DNA of 64,000 bases, from contig NZ_JAFCLU010000006.1 of assembly GCF_018130385.1 (NCBI RefSeq), forward strand, positions 225,350 through 289,349, in the 5' to 3' direction. Positions within the stretch are counted from its first letter, which is position 1. Each line of letters begins with the position of its first letter. Below the pieces are notes generated by a model. It did no database searches. It was not told where the DNA came from and saw only the letters and a program-made list of their open reading frames with translations. Positions 35,125 through 43,863 of this stretch are shown here, one piece after another. Source of the stretch: Bradyrhizobium sp. AUGA SZCCT0283 (lineage in GTDB: Bacteria > Pseudomonadota > Alphaproteobacteria > Rhizobiales > Xanthobacteraceae). A program made the translations under genes and the position numbers.

Positions 35125-35706
35125 ATGCCTCCGGAAAATAGCAATAAATCGCGCCGCCTGATGCATACGCGTTTCGTCGAATGCGAAGGCTTTCTGCGCG
35201 ACGACGGGCTCTGGGAAGTCGAGGCGTGGCTGCGCGACACAAAACCCTTCACCCAGCGTGCCGACCGCTTCCGCGGTGAACTGAACCCGGGCGATCCCGT
35301 GCACGATATCGGCCTGCGGCTGGCGATCGACGAGGACATGACCATCCGCGAGGCGGAAGCGATGATGCGCGCCACGCCGTATCCGACCTGCGTCGAGGTC
35401 GAGCCGATCCTTAAGCGCCTGATCGGCGAGCGCATCGGCCCGGGCTGGCGCGAAACGATGCGGCGCAAGATCGGCCGGCTCGAGACCTGCACGCATCTGA
35501 TGGAATTGCTCGGCCCCGCCGTGACCACGCTGTACCAGACCATGTCCTACGGCAAAGAGCCGGAAGGCCGCGACACGCTGGAGAACCAGCAGAACTCCGG
35601 CGAGCGTCCGTTCTTCATCGGCGGCTGCCATTCCTGGCGCACCGACGGCCCGATCGTCGCTGCGATGTTCCCGCAGTTTGCGACCAAGCCGGCAGCGAAG
35701 GATTAG
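35125..35706 (+). CDS. DUF2889-family protein
   Basis: A 193-residue protein matching the DUF2889 pattern: RLMHTRFVECEGFLRDDGLWEVEAWLRDTK at the N-terminus, PVHDIGLRLAIDEDMTIREAEAMM in the middle, then GERIGPGWRETMRRKIG and RLETCTHLMELLGPAVTTLYQ. The ThisLxELL-type CTHLMELL element and the conserved D-T-K and H-D are family markers. Members are found in many Proteobacteria near steroid, aromatic or acyl-CoA catabolic genes; their activity is not established. It starts 29 bases after the quinone-oxidoreductase gene. Confidence 0.8.
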   Translation: MPPENSNKSRRLMHTRFVECEGFLRDDGLWEVEAWLRDTKPFTQRADRFRGELNPGDPVHDIGLRLAIDEDMTIREAEAMMRATPYPTCVEVEPILKRLIGERIGPGWRETMRRKIGRLETCTHLMELLGPAVTTLYQTMSYGKEPEGRDTLENQQNSGERPFFIGGCHSWRTDGPIVAAMFPQFATKPAAKD

Positions 35707-35933
35707 GCGCGATAAGGATCAGGCGGCCCAGGGCATCCACGCCTGCCGCGCGATTGTTTCCGCTCGGCCGCATCTCACAGCTTGACAATTTTATCACCTG
35801 TAATTGTATTGCCCTGGATATCATTCTTTGCGCGATTGCCTGATTTAATCCTTTTAACCAAGCCATTGGTGGCCCGATTTCCCGCTTCGATCCCCACGAG
35901 CACGGAGCCGATGTGGCCATAGGTGAGGATTTC

Positions 35934-38186
35934 ATGTCCAAGTTGAAGGCGGTGCTGCTCTGGTGTCTGAAGGCCGTCTTGTTCAGTGCGGCGCTGGCCT
36001 TGGTCGTAGCGATCTTCGGCCACCGAGCTGCGATCGATGCGGTCTACAAGAACGTCGAGGACATCCTGGATGGTGAGATGCCCCCCACGGTCGTTTCCTT
36101 CCAGTCCGGTCCCGAAATTGTCAGCACGATCGGCGGCAGCGGCGAAGGGATGAATTGCAGCCTGCCACCCGGCCTGGATATCTTCTTCGACAGCAGCGAG
36201 GACGCAGCGGGCAAGCGCCATCTGGTGCGGCAGCGTTTCAGGCAAGCCTGCGTGTTTCACGATCTGTGCTACCGGCACGGCCTGGCGACCTATGGCTATA
36301 ATCAGAACGATTGCGACCGGGTTCTGCAGAACCAGGCTTTCCGCTTGTGTCTGTATGTCCGCAACGACGGCCCGCAGAAAGACGTCAGCGACGCGGAGCG
36401 CAATGCACGCAACGCCGAAAGGTGCCAGACCGATTCGAAGATGATTCTGGCGGGGGTGAGCCTCGGCGGCCATAAGCCCTACCGGGCATGGGACCGTTCC
36501 ACCTTCTTCGAATTCGAGTCAGATCCGTCGCGTTCAAACGGATTTACGGTAGCGCGGGTGGTCGACCACCCCTTCAAGTTCGTTGATGGGTTGAAGGCAA
36601 AATATGCCGGCGAATCCGATCAGGTCATTCTGACGTTCATCAACAACCGGTCCAACCTCGCCGTCACCTGCGCGACTTGCCAAGACCTGATCCTGCAAAA
36701 ATGGACCAGACTTCCCGAAGAGGCGAGCGATGAAATGAAATCGGTGGGCATCACCAGCCTTCCGCAAGCCCTTCTTACCAATCAAGACCTCAAACTGTCG
36801 GCAACCGGCCCGGTATGGCTACCGCCGCGCCGCCGCCACGGGGCACCGCATTTGCTGATCGATGGTACAGGCAAGAACCATCTGATCTGGGTAAGCCGCA
36901 ACAATCCGGAAAACACCATCTCCTGCATAGTACTGGCAGATGCGGCAAAGCTGCTGACCTATACATTACCGCAACGAGACTTTTGTAACGAAGGCGCGCG
37001 TTCTCCGCTGAAAATGGTGGAAGTCGACATGTTTTCGACCTCGCCGCTTCCGGTGGAGATTCCCGGGGCGCCTGCGGAGGACAGCATTGTCGCGACCGGA
37101 TTGAGCGCACAGAAATTGAGCGCGCAAAAGAAAGCGGATCACAGCCTGAGCTTCTGCGCGAAGTCGGCCATCAGACCCGTCAATCGAAGCGTCAAAAACG
37201 ATGATCAGGCGAATTGCATCGCCTTTCCAGACGAGGAGACCTCGAGCGGAAAAGGGCTCGGCGCATTCCAGAACTTTGCGGTGGTCCGGCCAGGACAGCA
37301 GATTTTCTTTGCCCGCGACATGCGGCCTTCGGAGGCCCCGCTGAAGTATCTCTGGCAGTGGATGGGCGGCAATGCCTACTCGACCAGCGGCGTCATGCTG
37401 ATTGTGGACGCCGCCGCACCGACGGCACCAAAACTCAGAATAGTCCCCTTCGACATCCCGGACCTTTTCGATCCGATGATGCCGATCTCGCGAACAAAAG
37501 ATGATCTGCGGTTTCTCAGCCTTCGGACTTCCGACGAGAAGGTCGGCGTTCACATCATCGACTTTGCCAAGAATGATCCGGGCGTCGAAGACGTCAACTT
37601 GACCATGAACGGAACCAACATCCGTCTGGACAAGTCATGGGCATTCCGGCCCGTGCAGGTGCTGGAAACCAGGGACGCCAACCCAAAGACCAAACTCGTG
37701 TTCTCGCGCGGAAAGATCGCAGTCGAGCCGGGCAAATCCGTCGACCCGAACGCAAATGTTGAAACGGTTCGTCTGGAGACCCTGGTGTTGGAGCGAGATG
37801 CTGCGGCCCCGCCGGACAAGCCATTCCTGGTGACAGGCGGCGCCTCGTGCACGGTGAAATACACGTTCAAAGCAAACCAAGACTATCCCTGTCATCGCAC
37901 TTTCGACCCGAATCGTCCCATGCGTTCTTCCCCCGCAGCGAAGATGCAGGCATCGCAAGTGCTGATCGGACATTTCGCAGGGGGTGACGGACATGGCATC
38001 GCCTTCCCCGACGCCTGCCTGAAAGAGCCGATCGTATTGCGGCCAACCGGCGGAGCCGGTGGTTTCGTTCCAGCCAAGCAAACCGTTGGCGTGAAGACCA
38101 ACGTCGAACGCGACGTCGTTTGCAAACCCATCAGCACTAACGCGTACGTGGCCAACGCCATGGGTGGCGAAGCATCACGGGATTAA
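35934..38186 (+). CDS. Large membrane-anchored protein with phospholipase-A2-like motif
   Basis: A 750-residue protein I do not recognise as a whole. Residues 6-29 are a single membrane segment or uncleaved signal. Residues 106-128 read C-VFHD-LCY (Cys106, His109, Asp110, Cys112, Tyr113) followed by NQNDCD, the arrangement of the phospholipase A2 active-site helix (CxxHDxCY plus a later CD). The remaining ~600 residues are beta-rich, with no clear repeats or catalytic motif, and would lie outside the cytoplasm. The start at 35934 has GAGGA upstream. Base and codon use are less GC-biased than the neighbours, hinting at transfer. It stands alone; secretion partners are not seen. Confidence 0.6.
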   Translation: MSKLKAVLLWCLKAVLFSAALALVVAIFGHRAAIDAVYKNVEDILDGEMPPTVVSFQSGPEIVSTIGGSGEGMNCSLPPGLDIFFDSSEDAAGKRHLVRQRFRQACVFHDLCYRHGLATYGYNQNDCDRVLQNQAFRLCLYVRNDGPQKDVSDAERNARNAERCQTDSKMILAGVSLGGHKPYRAWDRSTFFEFESDPSRSNGFTVARVVDHPFKFVDGLKAKYAGESDQVILTFINNRSNLAVTCATCQDLILQKWTRLPEEASDEMKSVGITSLPQALLTNQDLKLSATGPVWLPPRRRHGAPHLLIDGTGKNHLIWVSRNNPENTISCIVLADAAKLLTYTLPQRDFCNEGARSPLKMVEVDMFSTSPLPVEIPGAPAEDSIVATGLSAQKLSAQKKADHSLSFCAKSAIRPVNRSVKNDDQANCIAFPDEETSSGKGLGAFQNFAVVRPGQQIFFARDMRPSEAPLKYLWQWMGGNAYSTSGVMLIVDAAAPTAPKLRIVPFDIPDLFDPMMPISRTKDDLRFLSLRTSDEKVGVHIIDFAKNDPGVEDVNLTMNGTNIRLDKSWAFRPVQVLETRDANPKTKLVFSRGKIAVEPGKSVDPNANVETVRLETLVLERDAAAPPDKPFLVTGGASCTVKYTFKANQDYPCHRTFDPNRPMRSSPAAKMQASQVLIGHFAGGDGHGIAFPDACLKEPIVLRPTGGAGGFVPAKQTVGVKTNVERDVVCKPISTNAYVANAMGGEASRD

Positions 38187-38313
38187 TGACGGCGGGCTGA
38201 TCTGACGAACGACGCACCGCCGGCACGGCATCGATCAATCCGGCTTGTGCCCGCTTTCACCTCAGTGCCGCCGAGGACCGACGCGCGGCCGCGAGGCGCG
38301 GGACTCTGGCGCC

Positions 38314-38332
38314 ACCCGTGCCCGGCACGGGT
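38314..38332. terminator. Hairpin after the phospholipase-like gene
   Basis: ACCCGTGC and GCACGGGT are perfect 8-base arms with a 3-base loop, 128 bases beyond the stop codon. No T run follows, so its role as a terminator is only possible. Confidence 0.35.
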
Positions 38333-38360
38333 CATCCACAGATGGTATTCCCTCAGAATA

Positions 38361-38375
38361 GATATCTGAGATATC
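38361..38375. promoter_or_regulatory. 15-bp palindromic operator candidate of the complex-I-like operon
   Basis: GATATCTGAGATATC is a perfect palindrome around a central G. A TTGACA hexamer (38381-38386) follows at once, so a bound protein would touch RNA polymerase. A related site, GATGTATCAGACATC, lies at 46482-46496 beside the paralogous regulator. Read on the opposite strand, that site matches this one at 12 of 15 positions. Confidence 0.6.
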
Positions 38376-38458
38376 ACTTATTGACACATTAACATCAATA
38401 CTTAGGATGCAGAAATGACGTCCAATATGGTCCCTGTTCTCACCGGCGAGGCAGACTG

Positions 38459-38773
38459 ATGATCACTGCGGCTCAACTGCGGGCTGCCAGGGTGCTCCTC
38501 GGCATCGATCAGCGTCGGCTCGCGGAACTATCGGGGCTTTCGGTGCCGACCATCCAGCGGATGGAAGCGAGTGAGACCATGATTCGGGGCAATGTCGATT
38601 CGCTGGTGAAGCTGATCACCGCGCTTGAGGATGCCGGCATCGAATTGATCGACGATGGGGCGAACAGCGACGGCGGCGGGCGCGGCGTGCGGCTCAAGGC
38701 AGCTTCTGAACGAAACCATCCGGAAGATCGGGCGGAAAACGAGGCATCGAGCGGAGCGAGGGCGCGCAAATAA
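38459..38773 (+). CDS. Small XRE-type HTH regulator, first gene of the complex-I-like operon
   Basis: A 104-residue protein whose first ~65 residues are a lambda-repressor-like HTH: MITAAQLRAARVLLGIDQRR, LAELSGLSVPTIQRMEAS, then GNVDSLVKLITALEDAGIEL. GGGRGVRLK ends the domain; the rest is charged and probably disordered. Its stop TAA overlaps the ATG of the next gene (TAATG), so it is translationally coupled to hyfB and must be made with the complex. A paralogue lies on the other side of the cluster at 45987. A GAGG ribosome site precedes the ATG. It probably senses a state of the complex or simply autoregulates; the ligand, if any, is unknown. Confidence 0.85.
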   Translation: MITAAQLRAARVLLGIDQRRLAELSGLSVPTIQRMEASETMIRGNVDSLVKLITALEDAGIELIDDGANSDGGGRGVRLKAASERNHPEDRAENEASSGARARK

Positions 38774-40788
38774 TGTCGGCCGTCGCCCTGCAAATGGTCT
38801 GTGTCGCCGGACTGCTCGGGTTGGCCGCGCTGGCGATCGTTCTGAGCCGGTCGAAGATCTCCACACCTGTCATCTACGGCGCGACACTGGCCGTATCGGC
38901 GATTGCATTGATCGGCGCGTTGCGCTTCCTGATCGGCGGCGCCGCTGATGCCACCACCCTCACCCTGCCGGTCGGTTTGCCGTGGCTTGGCGCGCATTTC
39001 CGCCTCGATGCACTGGCGTCGTTCTTCCTCGTCGTCATCAATCTGGGTGGGGCGTCGGCAAGCCTCTATGGCCTCGGCTACGGCCATCATGACCCCGCGC
39101 CGCACCGCGTGCTTCCGTTTTTCCCCGCCTTCCTGGCCGGCATGAACCTCGTGGTGCTGGCGAACGATGCCTTCTCCTATCTGCTGTGCTGGGAGTTCAT
39201 GTCGCTGGCGTCGTGGGCGCTGGTCATGGCGCACCACCGCGAGCCCGGCAACGCCAAGGCCGGTTATGTCTATCTGGTGATGGCAAGCTTCGGCACCCTC
39301 GCGTTGCTGCTCGCGTTCGGCCTGCTGGCGGGGCCGGCGGGAGACTACGGATTTGCAGCCATCCGCGCCGCGCAGCACACGCCCTATGCGGCGACGCTGG
39401 TGCTGATCCTGATGCTGCTCGGCGCCGGCTCCAAGGCCGGCCTCGTGCCGTTACATGTCTGGCTGCCGCTCGCCCATCCGGCCGCGCCGAGCCACGTGTC
39501 CGCGCTGATGAGCGGCGTCATGACCAAGGTCGCGATCTACGGTTTCATTCGCGTCATGTTCGATCTGCTGGGACAGCCGAACTGGCCGGCGAGCGTGATC
39601 GTGCTGTTCCTCGGCAGCATCACCGCCGTCATGGGCATCCTTTACGCCATGATGGAGAAGGATCTGAAGCGCCTCCTGGCCTACTCTACCATCGAAAATA
39701 TCGGCATCGTCTTCGTCAGCCTCGGCCTTGCCATGGCGTTCCAGGCCAACGGACTGAAGGCGGCGGCCGCGCTCGCCTTCACGGCCGCGCTGTTTCACGC
39801 GCTCAACCACTCCTTCTTCAAGAGCCTTCTGTTCTTCGGCGCCGGCGCGGTGCTGACCGCTACCGGCGAGCGCGACATGGACAAGCTCGGCGGCCTCATT
39901 CACCGCATGCCGATCACGAGCTTCGTCGTTCTGGTCGGCTGCGTCGCGATCTCGGCGCTGCCGCCGTTCAACGGCTTCGTTTCGGAGTGGCTGATCTTCC
40001 AGGCCGTGCTGCTGAGCCCGGAACTGCCGCAATGGGCGCTGAAGATCATGGTGCCTGCGGTCGGGGCAATGCTGGCTCTCGCCGCCGCGCTGGCTGCGGC
40101 CTGTTTCGTCAAGACCTACGGCGTGGCCTTTCTCGGCCGGCCGCGCGGCCCGGCGGCGGAAGCAGCGCATGAAGTCGATCGCTTCTCGCTCGCGGCCATG
40201 TTCATCCTCGCCGCGCTCTGCCTGCTGGCCGGTATCCTGCCGGGGCTCGCGATCGACGCGCTAGCGCCGGTCGCGACCCAGATCCTCGGCAGCCGCATGC
40301 CGGCCCAGGCGGGTCAAGCCTGGCTTTCGATCGTGCCGATTGCCGAGAGCCGCAGCTCATACAATGGACTGCTGGTGATGGTGTTCATCACGCTAGCCGC
40401 ATCCTTGGCGGTTTATTTTATCCATCGCTTCGCCTCGCACGCGCTGCGACGGGGACCGGCCTGGGGATGCGGTTTCTCCGACGCAACGCCCGCCGCACAG
40501 TATTCGGGCGTCAGCTTTGCGCAACCGATCCGCCGCGTGTTCGGCACGCTCGTGTTCCACGCCCGCGATCACGTCGATATGCCGCCACCGGGCGACGTCC
40601 GCCCGGCACGGCTACGGATTGAACTGCACGACCTGGTCTGGAACGGAATCTATGCGCCAATTGCGGATGCCGTCGGCTTTTCATCCGGCCGACTCAATCG
40701 CCTGCAGTTCCTGACCATCCGGCGATATCTCAGCCTGGTCTTCGCCACCCTCGTCACCCTGCTGCTGGTGCTCGCGATATGGTCGTGA
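38773..40788 (+). CDS. hyfB: Hydrogenase-4-like subunit B (NuoL/antiporter-like proton channel)
   Basis: A 671-residue membrane protein of the Mrp-antiporter/NuoL group, closest in layout to HyfB/HycC. It has about fourteen spans plus an extra C-terminal part (from residue ~560) with RIELHDLVWNGIYAPIADAV and a final helix, which anchors onto neighbouring subunits in hydrogenase-4 complexes. The proton-path residues are present: Glu141 (LCWEFMSLASWAL), Lys221 (GAGSKAGLVPLHVWLP) and Lys252 (SGVMTKVAIYG). It should therefore translocate ions. It is coupled to the HTH gene before it, and its last codons overlap hyfC. Confidence 0.92.
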   Translation: MSAVALQMVCVAGLLGLAALAIVLSRSKISTPVIYGATLAVSAIALIGALRFLIGGAADATTLTLPVGLPWLGAHFRLDALASFFLVVINLGGASASLYGLGYGHHDPAPHRVLPFFPAFLAGMNLVVLANDAFSYLLCWEFMSLASWALVMAHHREPGNAKAGYVYLVMASFGTLALLLAFGLLAGPAGDYGFAAIRAAQHTPYAATLVLILMLLGAGSKAGLVPLHVWLPLAHPAAPSHVSALMSGVMTKVAIYGFIRVMFDLLGQPNWPASVIVLFLGSITAVMGILYAMMEKDLKRLLAYSTIENIGIVFVSLGLAMAFQANGLKAAAALAFTAALFHALNHSFFKSLLFFGAGAVLTATGERDMDKLGGLIHRMPITSFVVLVGCVAISALPPFNGFVSEWLIFQAVLLSPELPQWALKIMVPAVGAMLALAAALAAACFVKTYGVAFLGRPRGPAAEAAHEVDRFSLAAMFILAALCLLAGILPGLAIDALAPVATQILGSRMPAQAGQAWLSIVPIAESRSSYNGLLVMVFITLAASLAVYFIHRFASHALRRGPAWGCGFSDATPAAQYSGVSFAQPIRRVFGTLVFHARDHVDMPPPGDVRPARLRIELHDLVWNGIYAPIADAVGFSSGRLNRLQFLTIRRYLSLVFATLVTLLLVLAIWS

Positions 40789-41735
40789 TCTCGGACATCA
40801 TCGTGCAAGGCGTGCAGATGCTGCTCGTGCTGCTGCTCGCGCCGCTCCTGACCGGCTACGTGCGCAAGATCAAGGCCCGCCTGGTGCGCCGCCAGGGGGC
40901 CTCGGTCTTTCAGCCCTATCGCGACCTGCTGCGGCTCCTGCGCAAGGAAGTGGTGCTCGCCGACAACGCGTCGTGGCTGTTCCGCGTGACGCCCTACATT
41001 ACCTTCGCGGCGATCTGGGTTGCCGCGGCGCTGGTGCCGACCTTCGCAACCGGGTTGGTATTCAACTGGACGGCCGATCTGATCGCCATCGTCGCGCTGC
41101 TCGGAAGCGCACGCTTCTTCCTCGCGCTCGCGGGGATGGACGTCGGCACCAGTTTCGGCGGCATCGGCTCCAGCCGGGAGGTGATGATCGCAGCGCTTGC
41201 CGAGCCCGCGATGCTGCTGATCGTATTCTGCCTGGCGCTGGTCGCCGGTTCGACGCAACTCTCGACCGTGTCGCACTTCCTGGCGTCGTCCTACGTGGGC
41301 TTGCGGGTGTCGCTCGGCATGGCGCTGGTTGCGCTGTTCATGGTGGCGATCGCGGAGAACGCGCGTATCCCGGTCGACAATCCGGCCACGCACCTCGAAC
41401 TCACCATGGTTCATGAGGCGATGATCCTGGAATATTCCGGACGCCACCTCGCAATGATCGAACTCGGCGCCTTCCTCAAGCTGCTGCTCTACATCTCGCT
41501 GATCGCCTGCGTATTCTTCCCCTGGCAGATCGCGCTGTACGGCAGCGGTACGTTGTCGTACGCGATCGGCGCCGGCGCCTACATCGCCAAACTCGCGCTT
41601 GCCGGATTCCTGCTCGCGCTGTTCGAGACCGCCACGGCGAAGATGCGGGTATTTCGCGTTCCGCAGTTCCTCGGCGCGGCGCTCATGCTGGGCCTGCTCG
41701 GCACCCTGCTGCTGTTCGTCTCGAGGAGTTTCTGA
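40779..41735 (+). CDS. hyfC: Hydrogenase-4-like subunit C (NuoH-like membrane arm subunit)
   Basis: A 318-residue membrane protein of the NuoH/HyfC/HycD family, which joins the peripheral to the membrane arm. Segments include GYVRKIKARLVRRQGASVFQ, FQPYRDLLRLLRKEVVL and the highly conserved ENARIPVDNPATHLELTMVH with acidic residues that form the entry to the proton path. It overlaps hyfB by 10 bases and its TGA overlaps the ATG of hyfE. Confidence 0.92.
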   Translation: MVVISDIIVQGVQMLLVLLLAPLLTGYVRKIKARLVRRQGASVFQPYRDLLRLLRKEVVLADNASWLFRVTPYITFAAIWVAAALVPTFATGLVFNWTADLIAIVALLGSARFFLALAGMDVGTSFGGIGSSREVMIAALAEPAMLLIVFCLALVAGSTQLSTVSHFLASSYVGLRVSLGMALVALFMVAIAENARIPVDNPATHLELTMVHEAMILEYSGRHLAMIELGAFLKLLLYISLIACVFFPWQIALYGSGTLSYAIGAGAYIAKLALAGFLLALFETATAKMRVFRVPQFLGAALMLGLLGTLLLFVSRSF

Positions 41736-42403
41736 TGCAGATGCACAGCCTCGCCTTCGACATTTCCCACACGCTGGCCGGCGGACTGGTGCTGATCAGC
41801 CTGATGATGCTGTATCAGGACCGGCTCTATTCACTGCTCAACGTATTCGCGCTCCACGCCCTGGTGCTGTCGCTCTCGGTTGCCTGGCAGGCCTTCATCC
41901 AGGATGCGCCCCATCTCTACGTCACCGCGGTCATCGCCCTGGTGTTCAAGGCGATCGTGATTCCGGTAGCGTTGCACCGCATCGTCAAGCAGCTCGGAAT
42001 TCACCGCGACATCGAATCCGCGGTCGGCATCGGTCCGACCATGCTGGCCGGAATGGGGCTCGTCGCCCTCTCGCTGGTTCTCATGCTGCGGGTGACGAGC
42101 GACGCCGACCCGCTCGCGCGCGAAGATCTCGCCTTTGCGCTGTCGGTGGTGCTGCTCGGACTTCTGGTCATGGTGACGCGCCGCAACGCGGTCAGCCAGG
42201 TTGTCGGGTTCATGTCGCTTGAAAACGGACTGGTGCTGGCGGCGACCGGCGCCAAGGGCATGCCGCTGGTGGTCGAGATCAGCGTCGCCTTCTCGATCCT
42301 GATCGCGTTCATCGTGATCGGCATCTTCCTGTTCCGAATCCGCGAGCGCTTCGATTCGGTTGACGTCTCCGCACTCGACGACTTCCGGGGCGAACGCCGA
42401 TGA
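41735..42403 (+). CDS. hyfE: Hydrogenase-4-like subunit E (NuoK-like)
   Basis: A 222-residue membrane protein with about six spans, matching HyfE (its C-terminal half resembles NuoK). MQMHSLAFDISHTLAGGLVL begins it; VALHRIVKQLGIHRDIESAVG and VVGFMSLENGLVLAATGAKG, with the conserved Glu of NuoK-type proteins, are typical. The start overlaps the hyfC stop (TGATG) and the stop overlaps the hyfF start (ATGA). Confidence 0.9.
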   Translation: MQMHSLAFDISHTLAGGLVLISLMMLYQDRLYSLLNVFALHALVLSLSVAWQAFIQDAPHLYVTAVIALVFKAIVIPVALHRIVKQLGIHRDIESAVGIGPTMLAGMGLVALSLVLMLRVTSDADPLAREDLAFALSVVLLGLLVMVTRRNAVSQVVGFMSLENGLVLAATGAKGMPLVVEISVAFSILIAFIVIGIFLFRIRERFDSVDVSALDDFRGERR

Positions 42404-43851
42404 CCCTTTCCTTCTTCAATCCCGTCACCGCGGTCCTGGTGATCCCGATCTGCTCGGCGGCGCTGCTGGCCGCCCTGCCCGGCTACCGTGTGACGGCGCG
42501 GCTGAACGTCGTGGCGAGTTTGGCGACCTTCCTGTCCGCACTCTCCCTGTTCGTGATCGAGCGGCCTGCCCCCGGGCCGTACGTGCTGATCGACGATCTG
42601 AACATCGTCTTCATTGTGCTCAATACCTTCGTCGGATTCACCACCAGCATTTTCAGCGCGAGCTATATCGCGCATGAGCTCGATAGCGAGCGGCTGACGC
42701 CGGTTTACCTGCGCTTCTACCATGCCATGTACCAGACCATGATGTTCGGCATGAATCTCGCCTTCGTGTCGAACAATATCGGTTTGATGTGGGTGGCCGT
42801 CGAGCTCGCGACGCTGACGACGGTGCTGATGGTCGGCATCTATCGCACCCACGCCGCGCTGGAAGCGGCCTGGAAATATTTCATCCTGGGCAGCGTCGGA
42901 ATTGCGCTCGCCTTGTTCGGCACTATCCTGGTCTACATGGCGGCGCGTCCGGTCATGGGCGAAGGCCAGGACGGCATGATCTGGACGTTGCTGGTCGAGC
43001 GCGCGGCGAATTTCGACGCGGCCCTTCTCAATGTTGCCTTCGTATTCCTGTTTCTCGGCTACGGCACGAAGGTCGGCCTCGCGCCGCTGCACGCCTGGCT
43101 GCCTGACGCGCACGCCGAAGGCCCGACGCCGATATCGGCCGTGTTGTCGGGCCTCTTGCTGAACGTCGCGCTCTATGCGCTGCTGCGCTTCAAGATATTG
43201 CTCGCCGCCAACCCGGCCTCAATTGCCCCCGGACCCCTGATGGTGACGATGGGCCTGGTCTCGCTGATCTTCGCCGCCTTCATGCTGTACCGGCGGCGCG
43301 ATATCAAACGCCTGTTTGCCTATTCCTCGATCGAACACATGGGCATCATCGTGTTTGCGTTCGGCATGGGCGGTCCGCTCGCCAATTTCGCCGGGCTTCT
43401 GCACATGGTGATGCACAGCCTGACCAAGTCGGCAATCTTCTACGCCGTCGGGCACATTTCGCAGATCAAAGGGACGCAGCGGATTTCGAGGATCCGCGGC
43501 CTGACGGTGACCCATCCGGCGCTCGGCTGGGGGCTGGTGGTCGGCGTCGTCGCGATCGCCGGACTGCCGCCGCTCGGGATCTTCATGAGCGAATTTCTCG
43601 TCGTGAGTTCGACCTTTGCAAGGCAGCCGTTGCTTGCGATCGTGCTGGTGTTCGGGCTGTTGCTGGCCTTCGGCGCCCTGACGTTGCGCCTGACCAGCGT
43701 CGCCTTCGGCGAGCCGCGCGGCAGTACGGCCCCGACCGACGCCTCGTACATTCCGATGTTTGCGCATCTCGCACTGGTTCTGGGCGCAGGGATTTATCTT
43801 CCCGCTCCGCTGGTGGTTTGGTTCCAGCACGTGGCTCAGCTCCTTGGATAG
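42400..43851 (+). CDS. hyfF: Hydrogenase-4-like subunit F (second antiporter-like subunit)
   Basis: A 483-residue proton-channel subunit like HyfF/NuoN. It keeps Glu135 (MWVAVELATLTTVL) and Lys224 (LFLGYGTKVGLAPLHAWLPD) of the antiporter family, followed by AHAEGPTPISAVLSGLLLN. About fourteen membrane spans are expected. With HyfB it gives the complex two ion channels. It is coupled to hyfE upstream and lies 12 bases before the large-subunit gene. Confidence 0.92.
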   Translation: MTLSFFNPVTAVLVIPICSAALLAALPGYRVTARLNVVASLATFLSALSLFVIERPAPGPYVLIDDLNIVFIVLNTFVGFTTSIFSASYIAHELDSERLTPVYLRFYHAMYQTMMFGMNLAFVSNNIGLMWVAVELATLTTVLMVGIYRTHAALEAAWKYFILGSVGIALALFGTILVYMAARPVMGEGQDGMIWTLLVERAANFDAALLNVAFVFLFLGYGTKVGLAPLHAWLPDAHAEGPTPISAVLSGLLLNVALYALLRFKILLAANPASIAPGPLMVTMGLVSLIFAAFMLYRRRDIKRLFAYSSIEHMGIIVFAFGMGGPLANFAGLLHMVMHSLTKSAIFYAVGHISQIKGTQRISRIRGLTVTHPALGWGLVVGVVAIAGLPPLGIFMSEFLVVSSTFARQPLLAIVLVFGLLLAFGALTLRLTSVAFGEPRGSTAPTDASYIPMFAHLALVLGAGIYLPAPLVVWFQHVAQLLG

Positions 43852-43863
43852 GGACGAACTGAT

